A stretch of 64,000 nucleotides of DNA from Streptomyces sp. DH-12 (GTDB taxonomy: Bacteria; Actinomycetota; Actinomycetes; Streptomycetales; Streptomycetaceae), in the NCBI RefSeq assembly GCF_002899455.1, contig NZ_PPFB01000001.1:2634501-2698500 (forward strand). Reading direction: 5' to 3'. Below, one piece after another: positions 31,004 through 40,878 of this stretch (position 1 is its first letter; every line of letters begins with the position of its first letter). Below the pieces are notes generated by a model. That model saw nothing but the letters and a program-made list of their open reading frames with translations. It did no database searches and was not told the DNA's origin. The translations under genes were made by a program, and so were the position numbers.

Positions 31004-33034
31004 TCAGTCGCCGTTGCCCGGCGTCGGCGTCGTCTTCTGGATCTGCATGAGGAACTCGACGTTCGACTTGGTCTGCTTCATCTTGTCGAGGAGCAGCTCG
31101 ATCGCCTGCTGCTGGTCGAGCGCGTGCAGCACCCGGCGCAGCTTCCAGACCACGGCGAGCTCCTCGTTGCCGAGCAGGATCTCCTCCTTGCGGGTGCCGG
31201 ACGCGTCGACGTCCACCGCGGGGAAGATGCGCTTGTCGGCGAGCTTCCGGTCGAGCTTGAGCTCCATGTTGCCGGTGCCCTTGAACTCCTCGAAGATCAC
31301 CTCGTCCATGCGGGACCCGGTGTCCACCAGGGCGGTGGCGAGGATGGTCAGCGAGCCGCCGTCCTCGATGTTGCGGGCCGCACCGAAGAAGCGCTTCGGC
31401 GGATACAGGGCGGTCGAGTCGACACCACCGGACAGGATGCGGCCGGAGGCCGGGGCGGCGAGGTTGTACGCACGGCCCAGGCGGGTGATCGAGTCGAGCA
31501 GCACGACCACGTCGTGACCCAGCTCCACCAGGCGCTTGGCGCGCTCGATGGCCAGCTCGGCGACCGTGGTGTGGTCCTCGGCCGGGCGGTCGAAGGTCGA
31601 GGAGATGACCTCGCCCTTCACCGACCGCTGCATGTCGGTGACCTCTTCCGGACGCTCGTCGACGAGGACGACCATCAGGTGGCACTCGGGGTTGTTGTGG
31701 GTGATCGCGTTGGCGACCGCCTGCATGATCATGGTCTTGCCGGTCTTCGGCGGGGCCACGATCAGACCGCGCTGGCCCTTGCCGATCGGCGACACGAGGT
31801 CGATGATCCGCGTGGTCAGCACGCCCGGGTCGGTCTCCAGACGGAGCCGGTCCTGCGGGTACAGCGGGGTCAGCTTGTTGAACTCCGGGCGGCCGCGGCC
31901 GTGTTCGGGCGCCATGCCGTTGACGGAGTCCAGGCGCACCAGCGCGTTGAACTTCTCGCGCCGCTCGCCTTCCTTGGGCTGGCGGACCGCACCGGTGACG
32001 TGGTCGCCCTTGCGCAGGCCGTTCTTGCGGACCTGGGCGAGGGAGACGTACACGTCGTTCGGACCGGGCAGGTAGCCGGAGGTCCGGATGAAGGCGTAGT
32101 TGTCGAGGATGTCGAGGATGCCCGCGACGGGGATCAGGACGTCGTCCTCGGCGACCTGCGGCTCGGCCACGTCGTCACGGCCACGGCGGCCACGGCGGTC
32201 GCGGTAGCGGCCGCGACGGCCACGGCGGCCGCCTCCGTCGTCGTCGTACCCGTCGTCCTGCCGGCCTCCGCCGCCGCCCTGCTGGGTCTGCTGACGGCCG
32301 CCGCCCTGGCTCTGCTGCTGGTCGTCGCCCTTGGTGCGGCGGTCGCGGTCGCGGCCTCGGTCACGGTCACGGCCGCGGTCACGCCGGCGGCCCTCGCCGC
32401 CGTCGTGGTCGGACTTGCCCTCGCCCTGCTGCGACTGCTGCTGCGCCGGGGCCTCGGTCCTGGTCTCGGTCTTCGCCTCGGCCGTGACCGTCTCCGTCGC
32501 GGCGGCCGGGGCGCCCGCGTCGGCGGTGGCGCGACGGCGGCGGCGCTCGGTGGGAGCGCTCTCCCCGGCCTGCTCGGCGGCGGAGGCCTTCGGCGAGGGC
32601 TGGCCCGGGATCTCGATCTGCTGCTGGGCCGCGGCCTTGTCGGCGGGCGCCTGCTCGGCCTTGGCCTCGGCCTTCTTCCCGGCCTTCTCCGCCTTCTCGG
32701 CCGTGTCGCCCGTACGGGCGCGGGAGGTGGCGCGGCGCTTGGGCTTGGTCTCGGCGGACTCGGCCTTGGCCGGGGCGTCCCCGGAGGCGGAGCCTCCACC
32801 GGCGGCCTGCGCCTCCTTGATGACCTCGATCAGCTGGCTCTTGCGCATGCGCGCGGTGCCCCTGATGCCGAGGCCGGATGCGACCTGCTGCAGCTCGGCC
32901 AGCACCATGCCCTCGAGGCCGGTACCGCGGCGCCGCCGGGAGCCGGCACCGGAGGCAGGCGCGGAAGCGTCCGTGGCGGGCGCGGCAGCGGTCTCCTCGA
33001 CACGTGCGCCCATCAGATCGGTGGTGTCGCTCAC
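31004..33034 (-). CDS. rho: Transcription termination factor Rho with long actinobacterial insertion
   Basis: Rho is the hexameric RNA-dependent ATPase that ends many transcripts. The 676-residue protein has the Rho N-terminal helical domain (about 40-80), a roughly 200-residue disordered Arg/Gly/Asp/Gln-rich insertion, the cold-shock-like RNA-binding domain and the ATPase core. Its Walker A APPKTGKT ends near 434, and the C-terminal region ends TTPTPGNGD. The insertion holds repeated RDRD and GRRGR stretches, as in other high-GC actinobacterial Rho proteins. GTG 33034 has AAGGA six bases upstream; the longer frame to 33100 is rejected. Confidence 0.96.
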   Translation of the reverse strand: MSDTTDLMGARVEETAAAPATDASAPASGAGSRRRRGTGLEGMVLAELQQVASGLGIRGTARMRKSQLIEVIKEAQAAGGGSASGDAPAKAESAETKPKRRATSRARTGDTAEKAEKAGKKAEAKAEQAPADKAAAQQQIEIPGQPSPKASAAEQAGESAPTERRRRRATADAGAPAAATETVTAEAKTETRTEAPAQQQSQQGEGKSDHDGGEGRRRDRGRDRDRGRDRDRRTKGDDQQQSQGGGRQQTQQGGGGGRQDDGYDDDGGGRRGRRGRYRDRRGRRGRDDVAEPQVAEDDVLIPVAGILDILDNYAFIRTSGYLPGPNDVYVSLAQVRKNGLRKGDHVTGAVRQPKEGERREKFNALVRLDSVNGMAPEHGRGRPEFNKLTPLYPQDRLRLETDPGVLTTRIIDLVSPIGKGQRGLIVAPPKTGKTMIMQAVANAITHNNPECHLMVVLVDERPEEVTDMQRSVKGEVISSTFDRPAEDHTTVAELAIERAKRLVELGHDVVVLLDSITRLGRAYNLAAPASGRILSGGVDSTALYPPKRFFGAARNIEDGGSLTILATALVDTGSRMDEVIFEEFKGTGNMELKLDRKLADKRIFPAVDVDASGTRKEEILLGNEELAVVWKLRRVLHALDQQQAIELLLDKMKQTKSNVEFLMQIQKTTPTPGNGD

Positions 33035-33452
33035 GAAGGGTCCTTCCCTGGAGCGGACGTCGGCCTGTCTGGCTCGGCGACCGGTTGTGCTGTCCGGCAT
33101 CGTTCCCTGAGGTGTGGACCGTGCCGGGGCGGTTGTCCGCCTGCGCGGCGGAAGAGATATCTGGTGATGGCGCTCCCCCGAGCCGTGGCACCCAGTGTCA
33201 CGTGGCGTGGTCGCACCGGTTCCGAAGCTCCCCCAGAGGGGGTGCCCCCACCTGCGGGCCGTTCAGTGTCCGCGTACGACGTACTGCCCGCGTACGTAGC
33301 AGTGAACACAGTGCGGCTTGGGGGGCTCCCGGAAGAATGTCTGTCCCGGACGGGGACACGAGGCACCTCGCCATGGTGGGGTCGGGTGCAGACTTGAGAT
33401 TAACACTACCGGATCCAACAAACATTCCCCCTCTCCAAATCCGGCGACCGTG
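33035..33452. other. Gene-free interval between thrB and rho
   Basis: No supportable gene. It holds the rho leader and promoter and a copy of the dispersed Streptomyces palindromic repeat at about 33226-33270 (AGCTCCCCCAGAGGGGGTGC followed by CCCCACCTGCGGGCC). An AT-richer patch at 33395-33430 (GAGATTAACACTACCGGATC) could include the rho promoter. Confidence 0.55.
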
Positions 33453-34370
33453 TCAGGCGGCGAGCGGCAGGACGCTCGCTCCCCGGGCGTCCAGGCCCAG
33501 CCGGTTGGCGGCCCAGCCGGCGCCGGCGAGCGCTTCGACCTTGTCGGCCGTGCCCGCGTCGGCCAGCGCCATGACCGTGGGTCCGGCGCCGGAGATGACC
33601 GCGGGGATGCCGTCCCCGCGCAGCCGCTCCACCAGTGCGGCGCTCTCCGGCATGGCCGGGGCGCGGTACTCCTGGTGCAGGCGGTCCTCGGTGGCGGGCA
33701 GCAGCAGCTCGGGGCGCCTGGTCAGGGCCTCGACGAGCAGGGCGGCACGGCCCGCGTTGGCGGCGGCGTCGACGTGCGGCACGGTGCGCGGGAGCAGTCC
33801 GCGCGCGGTCTCGGTGAGGACCGGCTTCGCGGGCACGAAAACCACCGGAACGATGGAATCGGCGGGCTCCATCCTGATCGCCCGGGCGGCGCCGCCCTCC
33901 ATCCAGGACAGGGTGAAACCGCCGAGCAGGCAGGCCGCGACGTTGTCCGGGTGCCCCTCGATCTCGGTGGCCAGCTCGAGCAGCGCGGTGTCGTCGAGCT
34001 TCGCCTCGGCGCCTATGGTCACGGCGCGGGCGGCGACGATCCCGGCGCAGATCGCGGCCGAGGAGGAGCCGAGGCCCCGGCCGTGCGGGATGCGGTTGGC
34101 GCAGACGATCTCCAGACCGCGCGGCTGTCCGCCGAGCAGGTCGAAGGCGGTGCGCAGGGAGCGTACGAGAAGGTGGCTCTCGTCCCGCGGGAGGGTCTCG
34201 CCGCCCTCACCGGCGATGTCGATGTGCAGCCCGGAGTCGGCCACCCGGACGACGACGTCGTCGTAGAGGCCCAGCGCGAGGCCGAGGGCGTCGAAGCCCG
34301 GACCGAGGTTGGCGCTGGTGGCGGGGACGCGCACCCGGACGGCGGCGGCGCGGAACGCGGGACCGGCCAT
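33453..34370 (-). CDS. thrB: Homoserine kinase
   Basis: The GHMP-family kinase phosphorylates homoserine for threonine synthesis. The 305-residue protein has the RVRVPATSANLGPGFD start and the PHGRGLGSSSAAICAG phosphate-binding loop. ATG 34370 gives the normal N-terminus MAGPAFRAAAVRV; the upstream frame is rejected. It follows hom and thrC on the same strand but is separated from thrC by a 451-base gap with tandem repeats, so it may have its own promoter. Confidence 0.96.
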   Translation of the reverse strand: MAGPAFRAAAVRVRVPATSANLGPGFDALGLALGLYDDVVVRVADSGLHIDIAGEGGETLPRDESHLLVRSLRTAFDLLGGQPRGLEIVCANRIPHGRGLGSSSAAICAGIVAARAVTIGAEAKLDDTALLELATEIEGHPDNVAACLLGGFTLSWMEGGAARAIRMEPADSIVPVVFVPAKPVLTETARGLLPRTVPHVDAAANAGRAALLVEALTRRPELLLPATEDRLHQEYRAPAMPESAALVERLRGDGIPAVISGAGPTVMALADAGTADKVEALAGAGWAANRLGLDARGASVLPLAA

Positions 34371-34821
34371 CGCTCGAAGACTCTCCTTGAGCTGCGTGGA
34401 CTGTCGAATGACGTTCGATGGACATTCGACGGCGGACGAGAACCCTGGGGCCGTCGCCGACCGGGCTGGCCGGCCGCTTCCGGGCCGTCCCGGGTCACTG
34501 GCGGGACCCTGGGGACGACGCACTGTCGCGGCATATGCGACGGGCGGGTTCCCTACAGCCTATCGAAGGAAGGTTCACCTGCGACATAGGGCGCACAGGA
34601 GGCGCACGATGCGTGTCGCAAGCCCCCTGTGCACCCCCTGTGGGGAGCGTCCCCGGGCAGGCGCGTCCCTTACGCCGGTTGCGCGGTTCCGCGGTGGCGG
34701 AAGCGCGCGGGCGGACGGGCCGGACGAAGCCTGCCGCCGCGAGCCGGACGGGCCGGGCGGAGCCTGCCGCGGGCTAGACGGAACCTGCCGCCGCGGACCG
34801 GACGATGCCGGTCGCCGCGGG
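34371..34821. repeat. Gene-free gap with imperfect tandem repeats at the thrC 3' end
   Basis: No gene is supported here. Between about 34720 and 34835 a 24-33 bp unit recurs four to five times, for example GACGGAACCTGCCGCCGCGG, GACGAAGCCTGCCGCCGCGA and GACGATGCCGGTCGCCGCGG. The last copy enters the end of thrC: on the minus strand a unit reads GGTCTCGTCTGA (Gly-Leu-Val-stop), and a neighbouring unit reads GGTTCCGTCTAG. The rest of the gap, near thrB, shows only a purine-rich leader. Confidence 0.7.
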
Positions 34822-35880
34822 TCAGACGAGACCGAGCCGCTGGGCGGCGGTGGCGGCGTCGACCGGGACGGTGACCGGCTGTGGGGCGCCGGCGACGGCC
34901 CAGTCGGGGTCCTTCAGGCCGTTGCCGGTGACCGTGCAGACGATCCTCTGTCCGGGATCGACCTTCCCCTGCTCGGCGGCCTTCAGCAGACCGGCGACCG
35001 ACGCGGCGGACGCGGGCTCGACGAAGACGCCCTCCTGGGAGGCCAGCAGCCGGTAGGCGCGCAGGATCTCACGGTCCGTCACCTCGTCGATGCGGCCGCC
35101 CGACTCGTCCCGCGCGGCGAGCGCGAGCTGCCACGAGGCGGGGTTGCCGATGCGGATGGCGGTGGCGATGGTCGAGGGGTCCTTGACGACCTCGCCGCGC
35201 ACGATGGGGGCGCTGCCGGAGGCCTGGTAGCCCCACATGCGCGGGGTCCGGGTGCTGACGCCGTCGGCGGCGTACTCCGTGTAGCCCTTCCAGTACGCGG
35301 TGATGTTGCCCGCGTTGCCCACCGGCAGGACGTGGATGTCGGGGGCGTCGCCCAGCATGTCCACGATCTCGAAGGCGGCGGTCTTCTGCCCCTCGATGCG
35401 CACCGGATTGACCGAATTGACCAGCGCTACCGGGTAGTTGTCGCTCAGCGAGCGGGCCAGCGTGAGGCAGTCGTCGAAGTTGCCGTCGACCTGGAGGATC
35501 TTCGCGCCGTGCACCAGGGCCTGGCCCATCTTGCCCAGCGCGATCTTGCCCTGCGGCACCAGCACGGCGCAGACCATGCCGGCGCGCACGCCGTACGCGG
35601 CGGCGGAGGCGGAGGTGTTGCCGGTGGAGGCGCAGATGACGGCCTTGGCGCCCTCCTCCTTGGCCCGCGAGATGGCCATGGTCATGCCGCGGTCCTTGAA
35701 GGACCCGGTCGGGTTCGCGCCCTCGACCTTGAGGTGGACCTCGCAGCCGGTGCGCTCGGAGAGCACCTGCGCGGGGACGAGCGGCGTACCGCCCTCACGG
35801 AGCGTCACGACCGGCGTGGTGTCGGATACCGGCAGCCGGTCCCGGTACTCCTCGATGATTCCGCGCCACTGGTGGGTCAT
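34822..35880 (-). CDS. thrC: Threonine synthase
   Basis: The PLP enzyme converts O-phosphohomoserine to threonine. The 352-residue protein has the PLP lysine Lys62 in [11 protein letters not shown], the [13 protein letters not shown] phosphate-binding loop and the [13 protein letters not shown] motif of the class-II (short) type. It starts six bases after hom, so the two are in one operon. Confidence 0.97.
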   Translation of the reverse strand: MTHQWRGIIEEYRDRLPVSDTTPVVTLREGGTPLVPAQVLSERTGCEVHLKVEGANPTGSFKDRGMTMAISRAKEEGAKAVICASTGNTSASAAAYGVRAGMVCAVLVPQGKIALGKMGQALVHGAKILQVDGNFDDCLTLARSLSDNYPVALVNSVNPVRIEGQKTAAFEIVDMLGDAPDIHVLPVGNAGNITAYWKGYTEYAADGVSTRTPRMWGYQASGSAPIVRGEVVKDPSTIATAIRIGNPASWQLALAARDESGGRIDEVTDREILRAYRLLASQEGVFVEPASAASVAGLLKAAEQGKVDPGQRIVCTVTGNGLKDPDWAVAGAPQPVTVPVDAATAAQRLGLV

Positions 35881-35886
35881 TGCTGG

Positions 35887-37179
35887 TTACTCTCCTTCAA
35901 CCCGCATGATGCTGGCGACACCACGCACGGTGTCGAGCTTGCGCAACGCCTCCACGGTCCCGCCGAGGGCCGCGTCGGACGCGCGGTGGGTGACGACGAC
36001 GAGCGACGCCTCCCCGTCCTTGCCTTGCTGGCGCACCGTGTCGATCGAGACACCGTGCTCCGCGAACACGGTGGCGACCTGGGCGAGCACGCCCGGTTTG
36101 TCGGCCACGTCCAGGCTGATGTGGTAGCGCGTGACGACCTCGCCCATCGGCGAGACGGGCAGCGCGGCGTACGCGGACTCGCCGGGTCCCGTGGTGCCGC
36201 CGAGCCGGTTGCGGCCGACCGCGACCAGGTCGCCGAGGACCGCGGAGGCGGTCGGGGAGCCGCCCGCGCCGGGGCCGTAGAACATCAGCCGGCCGGAGGC
36301 GTCGGACTCGACGAACACGGCGTTGTAGGCGCCCCGCACGGAGGCCAGCGGGTGGCTCAGCGGGATCATCGCCGGGTGCACGCGCGCGGTGACCGACGCG
36401 CCGTCCTCGGCCCGCTCGCAGATGGCGAGCAGCTTGATGGTGCAGCCCATCTCCTTGGCGGAGGCGAAGTCCGCCGCCGTCACCTCGGTCATGCCCTCGC
36501 GGTGGACGTCGTCGAGGCGCACGCGGGTGTGGAAGGCGATCCCGGCGAGGATGGCGGCCTTGGCGGCGGCGTCGAAGCCCTCCACGTCGGCGGTCGGGTC
36601 GGCCTCGGCGTAGCCCAGCGCGGTGGCCTCGTCGAGGGCCTCCTGGTAGCCGGCGCCGGTGCTGTCCATCTTGTCGAGGATGAAGTTGGTGGTGCCGTTG
36701 ACGATGCCGAGCACCCGGTTGACCTTGTCGCCGGCGAGGGACTCGCGCAGCGGGCGGATCAGCGGGATGGCGCCGGCCACGGCGGCCTCGTAGTAGAGGT
36801 CCCTGCCGTGCTCCTCGGCGGCGGCGTGCAGGGCGGCGCCGTCCTGGGCGAGGAGGGCCTTGTTGGCGGAGACGACGGAGGCGCCGTGCTCGAAGGCGGT
36901 GGTGATGAGGGTCCGGGCGGGCTCGATGCCGCCGATGACCTCCACGACGATGTCGAGGTCGCCGCGTTTGACCAGGGCGGTCGCGTCGGTGGTGATCAGC
37001 GCGGGGTCGATGCCCTCGCGCACCTTGTCCGGCCGCCGTACGGCCACGCCGGCGAGCTCGACCGGGGCGCCGATGCGGGCGGCGAGGTCGTCGGCGTGCG
37101 TCGTCATGATGCGCGCCACCTCTGAGCCGACCACTCCACAGCCCAGCAGCGCCACCTTCAGCGGACGCGTACGCATCAT
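35887..37179 (-). CDS. hom: Homoserine dehydrogenase
   Basis: The NAD(P)-dependent enzyme reduces aspartate semialdehyde to homoserine. The 430-residue protein has the Rossmann motif GCGVVG (13-18), the catalytic-domain segment GIVNGTTNFILDKM, and a C-terminal ACT domain (about 350-430, DVADKPGVLAQVATVFAEHG) that normally mediates threonine feedback inhibition. Two adjacent ATGs at 37179 and 37176 follow a GAGG; either can start. Confidence 0.97.
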   Translation of the reverse strand: MMRTRPLKVALLGCGVVGSEVARIMTTHADDLAARIGAPVELAGVAVRRPDKVREGIDPALITTDATALVKRGDLDIVVEVIGGIEPARTLITTAFEHGASVVSANKALLAQDGAALHAAAEEHGRDLYYEAAVAGAIPLIRPLRESLAGDKVNRVLGIVNGTTNFILDKMDSTGAGYQEALDEATALGYAEADPTADVEGFDAAAKAAILAGIAFHTRVRLDDVHREGMTEVTAADFASAKEMGCTIKLLAICERAEDGASVTARVHPAMIPLSHPLASVRGAYNAVFVESDASGRLMFYGPGAGGSPTASAVLGDLVAVGRNRLGGTTGPGESAYAALPVSPMGEVVTRYHISLDVADKPGVLAQVATVFAEHGVSIDTVRQQGKDGEASLVVVTHRASDAALGGTVEALRKLDTVRGVASIMRVEGE

Positions 37180-37285
37180 CCGACCTCGTTTCCTGATTAC
37201 CGTCTCGGTTGCACCAGTCTCACCCACCGAACGGGACTTTCTGTACCAAGTCCGGATCGTGAGACATCTATTTCATTTCCATGAC

Positions 37286-37315
37286 CGGGCCGGCGAAAGA
37301 TCTTCCGCCGGCCCG
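37286..37315 (-). terminator. Hairpin after lysA
   Basis: CGGGCCGGCG (37286-37295) pairs exactly with CGCCGGCCCG (37306-37315) around a ten-base loop. It lies 20 bases beyond the lysA stop, in the gap before hom. Confidence 0.75.
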
Positions 37316-37335
37316 TCGTCTCCCCCCGGGGTTCC

Positions 37336-38727
37336 TCATCCGACGTCGAGCCGGAGCAGGTCCTCCTCCGTCTCCCGCCGGACGATGACCCGCGCCTGGC
37401 CGTCCTTGACCGCGACCACCGGCGGCCGCAGCACGTGGTTGTAGTTGCTGGCCATGGACCGGCAGTACGCCCCGGTCGCCGGCACGGCGATCAGGTCGCC
37501 CGGCGCCAGGTCGCCCGGCAGGAACGCGTCCTTCACCACGATGTCACCGCTCTCGCAGTGCTTGCCGACGACGCGGGCCAGCATCGGCTCGGCGTCGGAG
37601 GCGCGGGAGACGAGGGAGACGCTGTACTCGGCGTCGTACAGGGCGGTACGGATGTTGTCGGACATGCCGCCGTCGACGGAGACGTACGTCCGCAGCCCGT
37701 CGAGCGGCTTGACGGTGCCGACCTCGTACAGCGTGAAGGCGGTCGGCCCGACGATGGCGCGTCCCGGCTCGACGGAGATCCGCGGGGTGCGCAGCTTCGC
37801 GGCCTCGCACTCGCGGGTGACGATCTCGGTGAGCGCCTTGGCGATCTCGTGCGGCTCACGGGGGTCGTCGTCGCTGGTGTACGCGATGCCGAGGCCGCCG
37901 CCGAGGTCGATCTCGGGCAGCTCGACGCCGTGCTCGTCGCGGATGTCCTTGAGCAGCCCGACCACGCGGTGCGCGGCGACCTCGAAGCCGGACATGTCGA
38001 AGATCTGCGACCCGATGTGCGAGTGGATGCCGATCACTTCGAGGCCGTCGAGCTGCAGCGCGCGCCGCACGGCCTCGGCGGCCTGCCCGCCGGCCAGCGG
38101 GATGCCGAACTTCTGGTCCTCGTGGGCGGTGGCGATGAACTCGTGGGTGTGCGCCTCGACGCCGACGGTGACGCGGATCTGCACCCGCTGCCGGGTGCCG
38201 AGCTCACGGGCGATGTGGGCGACGCGCACGATCTCCTGGAAGGAGTCGAGCACGATCCGCCCGACGCCGGCCTCGACGGCCCGGCGGATCTCGGCGACGG
38301 ACTTGTTGTTGCCGTGGAAGGCGATGCGCTCGGCGGGCATCCCGGCGGACAGCGCGGTGGCCAGCTCGCCGCCGGAGCAGACGTCGAGGTTCAGCCCCTC
38401 CTCGTGCAGCCACCGCACGACGGCCCGGGACAGGAACGCCTTGCCCGCGTAGAACACGTCGGCGCCCTCGCCGAAGGCGGTCCGCCAGGCACGGGCGCGG
38501 GCGCGGAAGTCGTCCTCGTCGAGGACGTAGGCGGGGGTGCCGTACTCCTCGGCGAGCCGCTTGACGTCGATCCCGCCGACGGTGAGCACGCCGTCGGCGT
38601 CACGGGTGACGGTCTGCGCCCACACCTTGGGGTCGAGGGCGTTCGGGTCGGCGGGCGGCGCGAGGTAGTGCCCCTCGGGGAGGACGTCGGCGTGACGGGG
38701 CCCGGCGGGGTGTGCGGAACGGCTCAT
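37336..38727 (-). CDS. lysA: Diaminopimelate decarboxylase
   Basis: This PLP enzyme makes L-lysine from meso-diaminopimelate. The 463-residue protein has the alanine-racemase-like barrel with PLP lysine Lys96 ([10 protein letters not shown]), the HIGSQI motif and the C-terminal CESGD motif ([10 protein letters not shown]) of the fold-type III decarboxylases. ATG 38727 starts 17 bases after the nrtL stop. The nrtL-lysA order matches other streptomycetes. Confidence 0.97.
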   Translation of the reverse strand: MSRSAHPAGPRHADVLPEGHYLAPPADPNALDPKVWAQTVTRDADGVLTVGGIDVKRLAEEYGTPAYVLDEDDFRARARAWRTAFGEGADVFYAGKAFLSRAVVRWLHEEGLNLDVCSGGELATALSAGMPAERIAFHGNNKSVAEIRRAVEAGVGRIVLDSFQEIVRVAHIARELGTRQRVQIRVTVGVEAHTHEFIATAHEDQKFGIPLAGGQAAEAVRRALQLDGLEVIGIHSHIGSQIFDMSGFEVAAHRVVGLLKDIRDEHGVELPEIDLGGGLGIAYTSDDDPREPHEIAKALTEIVTRECEAAKLRTPRISVEPGRAIVGPTAFTLYEVGTVKPLDGLRTYVSVDGGMSDNIRTALYDAEYSVSLVSRASDAEPMLARVVGKHCESGDIVVKDAFLPGDLAPGDLIAVPATGAYCRSMASNYNHVLRPPVVAVKDGQARVIVRRETEEDLLRLDVG

Positions 38728-38744
38728 GGCAGGTCTTGGGCTTC

Positions 38745-39896
38745 CTAGAGATGTTCGGGTGCGTCGATGCCGAGCAGGGTCAGGCCGCCGGCCAGCACCG
38801 TCCCGGCGGCTTCGGCGAGGGCGAGCCGGGCACGGTGGGCGGCCGAGGGTTTCTCCTCGCCGAGCGGCAGCACGGCGGGCAGCAGGGGCGCCAGCGCGTC
38901 GGCGACGGCGACCAGGTGCCGGGCCAGCCGGTCGGGGGCGCGGTGCGCGGCGGTGGCGGCGAGGACGCGGGGGTGGTCGGCGAGGGTGAGGAGGAGAGCT
39001 TGGACCTCCCCCTCGGAGGTGAGAGGGCCGGGCTCGGGGGTGAAGCCGAGGTCGGCGGCGTTGCGCAGGAGGGCGCGGGTATTGCCGCCCGCGGGCTCCT
39101 GCGCGCCGGGGGTGAGAGGGCCGGGCTCGGGGGTGAAGCCGAGGTCGGCGGCGTTGCGCAGGAGGGCGCGGGTGCGGGCGTGGGCGTACCGGACGCGGAA
39201 GAGGGGGTTGCTCTCGCGCTGGGCGAGGTGCGCGGCGTCGTGACCGGAGCCGAGATGGGGGCGGTCGTGCGGGGCGGGGTGGAGCAGGGCCCAGCGGGCG
39301 GCGTCGCGGCCGAGGGGCAGGGGGTCGGCGGGGGCGGGGACGGGGCGGAGGGGGGCGGCGTCGGTGTCTGTGCTTGTGGGGATGGTGCTGGGCACGTCGA
39401 GGACGCGCACCCAGGCCGCCTCGGGCGGACGTGAGCTGGACATCTCCGGGCGAGCGCCCTGCGACCGCAGCACCCGCGCGACGGAGTCCATGAGGACGAC
39501 GGCCCGCACCTCGTGCGCGGCGTGCAGCCGTACGACCTGACCGGCGAGGTCGTCGGTGTGCCCGTACCGGAGACCGGCGCGCAGGATGGCGCGCACGAGC
39601 CGGACGGGGGCGGCGCCGGCGAGGGAGATGTTGAGGAACCCGGGCCCGGTGACGACGACGTCGCTGATCCCGTCGGCGCGCAGGAGACGCGCGCGCAGCA
39701 GCTCGGCGACGGCGGGGGCGGGCCGCCCGGCCGGACGGGCGAGCTGGAGGGCGACGCTGGTGGCGTAGTCGCCGCAGCCTCCGGGCCCGGGGGGCGCGAC
39801 GACGACCCGCTCGGGCACGGCCACGGAGAGTTCCCCCTCGTCCACGGCACGGCGCACCGCGTGCAGCACGGTGCGGGAGAGCTCGACGGGGGTCAC
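38745..39896 (-). CDS. nrtL: ArgS-related anticodon-binding protein NrtL
   Basis: The 383-residue protein resembles the flanks of arginyl-tRNA synthetase: an N-terminal Add1-like domain ([20 protein letters not shown], about 31-50) and a C-terminal DALR-type anticodon-binding helix bundle (from about 230). The catalytic HIGH/KMSKS domain is absent, as expected for NrtL, so it cannot charge tRNA. Its role is unknown; it is linked to lysA in streptomycetes. The start is GTG 39896. A perfect 63-bp in-frame duplication inserts a second copy of the segment starting [13 protein letters not shown] (see repeat). Confidence 0.88.
   Translation of the reverse strand: MTPVELSRTVLHAVRRAVDEGELSVAVPERVVVAPPGPGGCGDYATSVALQLARPAGRPAPAVAELLRARLLRADGISDVVVTGPGFLNISLAGAAPVRLVRAILRAGLRYGHTDDLAGQVVRLHAAHEVRAVVLMDSVARVLRSQGARPEMSSSRPPEAAWVRVLDVPSTIPTSTDTDAAPLRPVPAPADPLPLGRDAARWALLHPAPHDRPHLGSGHDAAHLAQRESNPLFRVRYAHARTRALLRNAADLGFTPEPGPLTPGAQEPAGGNTRALLRNAADLGFTPEPGPLTSEGEVQALLLTLADHPRVLAATAAHRAPDRLARHLVAVADALAPLLPAVLPLGEEKPSAAHRARLALAEAAGTVLAGGLTLLGIDAPEHL
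39018..39173. repeat. Perfect 63-bp in-frame direct repeat inside nrtL
   Basis: Bases 39018-39080 and 39111-39173 are identical over 63 bp (both begin GGTGAGAGGGCCGGGCTCGG). The offset is 93 bp, so the frame is kept and 31 codons are added to the protein. The 21-residue encoded unit begins [13 protein letters not shown] and lies in the anticodon-binding-domain entry. The identity suggests a recent duplication. Confidence 0.95.
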
Positions 39897-39992
39897 GGGA
39901 CAAGCGTAGGCGAGGAGGGGGGTGGGTAGGCGAACATGTTTGGGGGCTGTCCCGGGATGTGGACGGGCATGGACAGCGTCAAGGGTTTGATG

Positions 39993-40436
39993 TCATCCCC
40001 CGGCGTGCCCGGCGGCCGCCTCGGCGTCCCCGCTCCCCCGCATCCCCCGCACATGTCCGACCGGCGCGTCGATCAGCGACCGCACGACCCGCACCAGCTC
40101 CTGCGGATCGAACGGCTTGGCGAGGAAGGCGTCGACCCCGACATCGAGCCCGCTCTCGACCTCGTGCTGCGTGCAGGCGCTGACGACGACGAGGGGGATG
40201 CCGGCGGTCCGGGGGTCGGACCGCAGCCGCCGGGCGGCGCCGAGCCCGTCCAGCCGGGGCATGACGACGTCCAGGGTAATGAGATCGGGCCGCACCTGAT
40301 GCACGACTTCCAGACACTCGGCACCATCGGCCGCGGTCACCACCTCGACGCCCTCCAGCTCGAGGTTGACCCTGATCAACTGCCGGATGACCTTGTTGTC
40401 GTCCACCACAAGAACCCGGCCCGAAGTGCTCGGCAC
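39993..40436 (-). CDS. Stand-alone receiver-domain response regulator
   Basis: The 147-residue protein is a CheY-like receiver only: acidic pair VVDDN near 12-16, phospho-acceptor Asp in LITLDVVMPRLDG, conserved Thr/Ser and Lys (VVVSACT, FLAKPF). A Gly/Ala-rich tail of about 25 residues follows and there is no output domain. Two consecutive GTG codons (40439, 40436) can start it. No kinase is adjacent. It lies between nrtL and the tRNA gene. Confidence 0.88.
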   Translation of the reverse strand: MPSTSGRVLVVDDNKVIRQLIRVNLELEGVEVVTAADGAECLEVVHQVRPDLITLDVVMPRLDGLGAARRLRSDPRTAGIPLVVVSACTQHEVESGLDVGVDAFLAKPFDPQELVRVVRSLIDAPVGHVRGMRGSGDAEAAAGHAGG

Positions 40437-40631
40437 CACTCGAGAGTAGGTCGGGACCGGCCACCGCGTCCGGCGTTTGACCACTTCCACCCCGACCGGG
40501 CGACGGGCCGCATGGAGCGTCGGGCGGGGAACCGGGCGGGGCCGACCCCGCTCGACGCGGAAAGTGGTTCATGACCACCCCCGGAGAACTGGTAGTGTTC
40601 TACCCGTCGCCGCGATCACCGCGCCCGACAC

Positions 40632-40703
40632 GCCCCCGTAGCTCAGGGGATAGAGCAACGGCCTCCGGAGCCGTGTGCGCAGGTTCGAATCCTGCCGGGG
40701 GCA
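40632..40703 (+). tRNA. tRNA-Arg (anticodon CCG)
   Basis: A complete 72-base cloverleaf. The acceptor stem GCCCCCG pairs with CGGGGGC, with discriminator A at 40703. The D arm GCTCAGGGGATAGAGC, anticodon arm ACGGC-CTCCGGA-GCCGT (anticodon CCG) and T arm with GGTTCGAATCC are all present. No CCA is encoded. It serves as the integration site of the element that follows; its 3' half from 40659 is the attachment sequence. Confidence 0.97.
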
Positions 40704-40786
40704 CCGTGCATGAGGTGCCCAAAGACCCCGTCACCAGCGGAAACGCTGAGAACGGGGTCTTCGCGTATGTGCAGGCGTGTGCCGCT
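40659..40786. repeat. Left attachment region (tRNA 3' half plus downstream hairpin)
   Basis: A 20-bp core CGGCCTCCGGAGCCGTGTGC (40659-40678) is identical to 55926-55945. Diverged similarity continues for about 128 bp through the tRNA 3' end and the downstream hairpin to GTGTGCCGCT. The intact tRNA end is on the integrase side, as usual for tRNA-integrating elements. Confidence 0.85.
40722..40761 (+). terminator. Terminator hairpin downstream of tRNA-Arg
   Basis: AAGACCCCGT (40722-40731) pairs with ACGGGGTCTT (40752-40761). An inner stem CAGCG-GAAA-CGCTG (40735-40748) closes on a GAAA tetraloop. A diverged copy with the same tetraloop lies in the right attachment region. Confidence 0.8.
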
Positions 40787-40878
40787 CTGAGCGGCCCTAT
40801 GTCGGCGTCCGTGGACTATTCGTGGACAGGATCTTGGGGCATCTTCCCTGGTCAGCCCCGAGGTTTCCGAAGTGCCCG

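Noticed and set aside
30971..33397. 808-codon plus-strand ORF opposite rho
   Set aside because: Low-complexity Val/Ala/Leu sequence with no motif; the minus strand encodes an unmistakable Rho.
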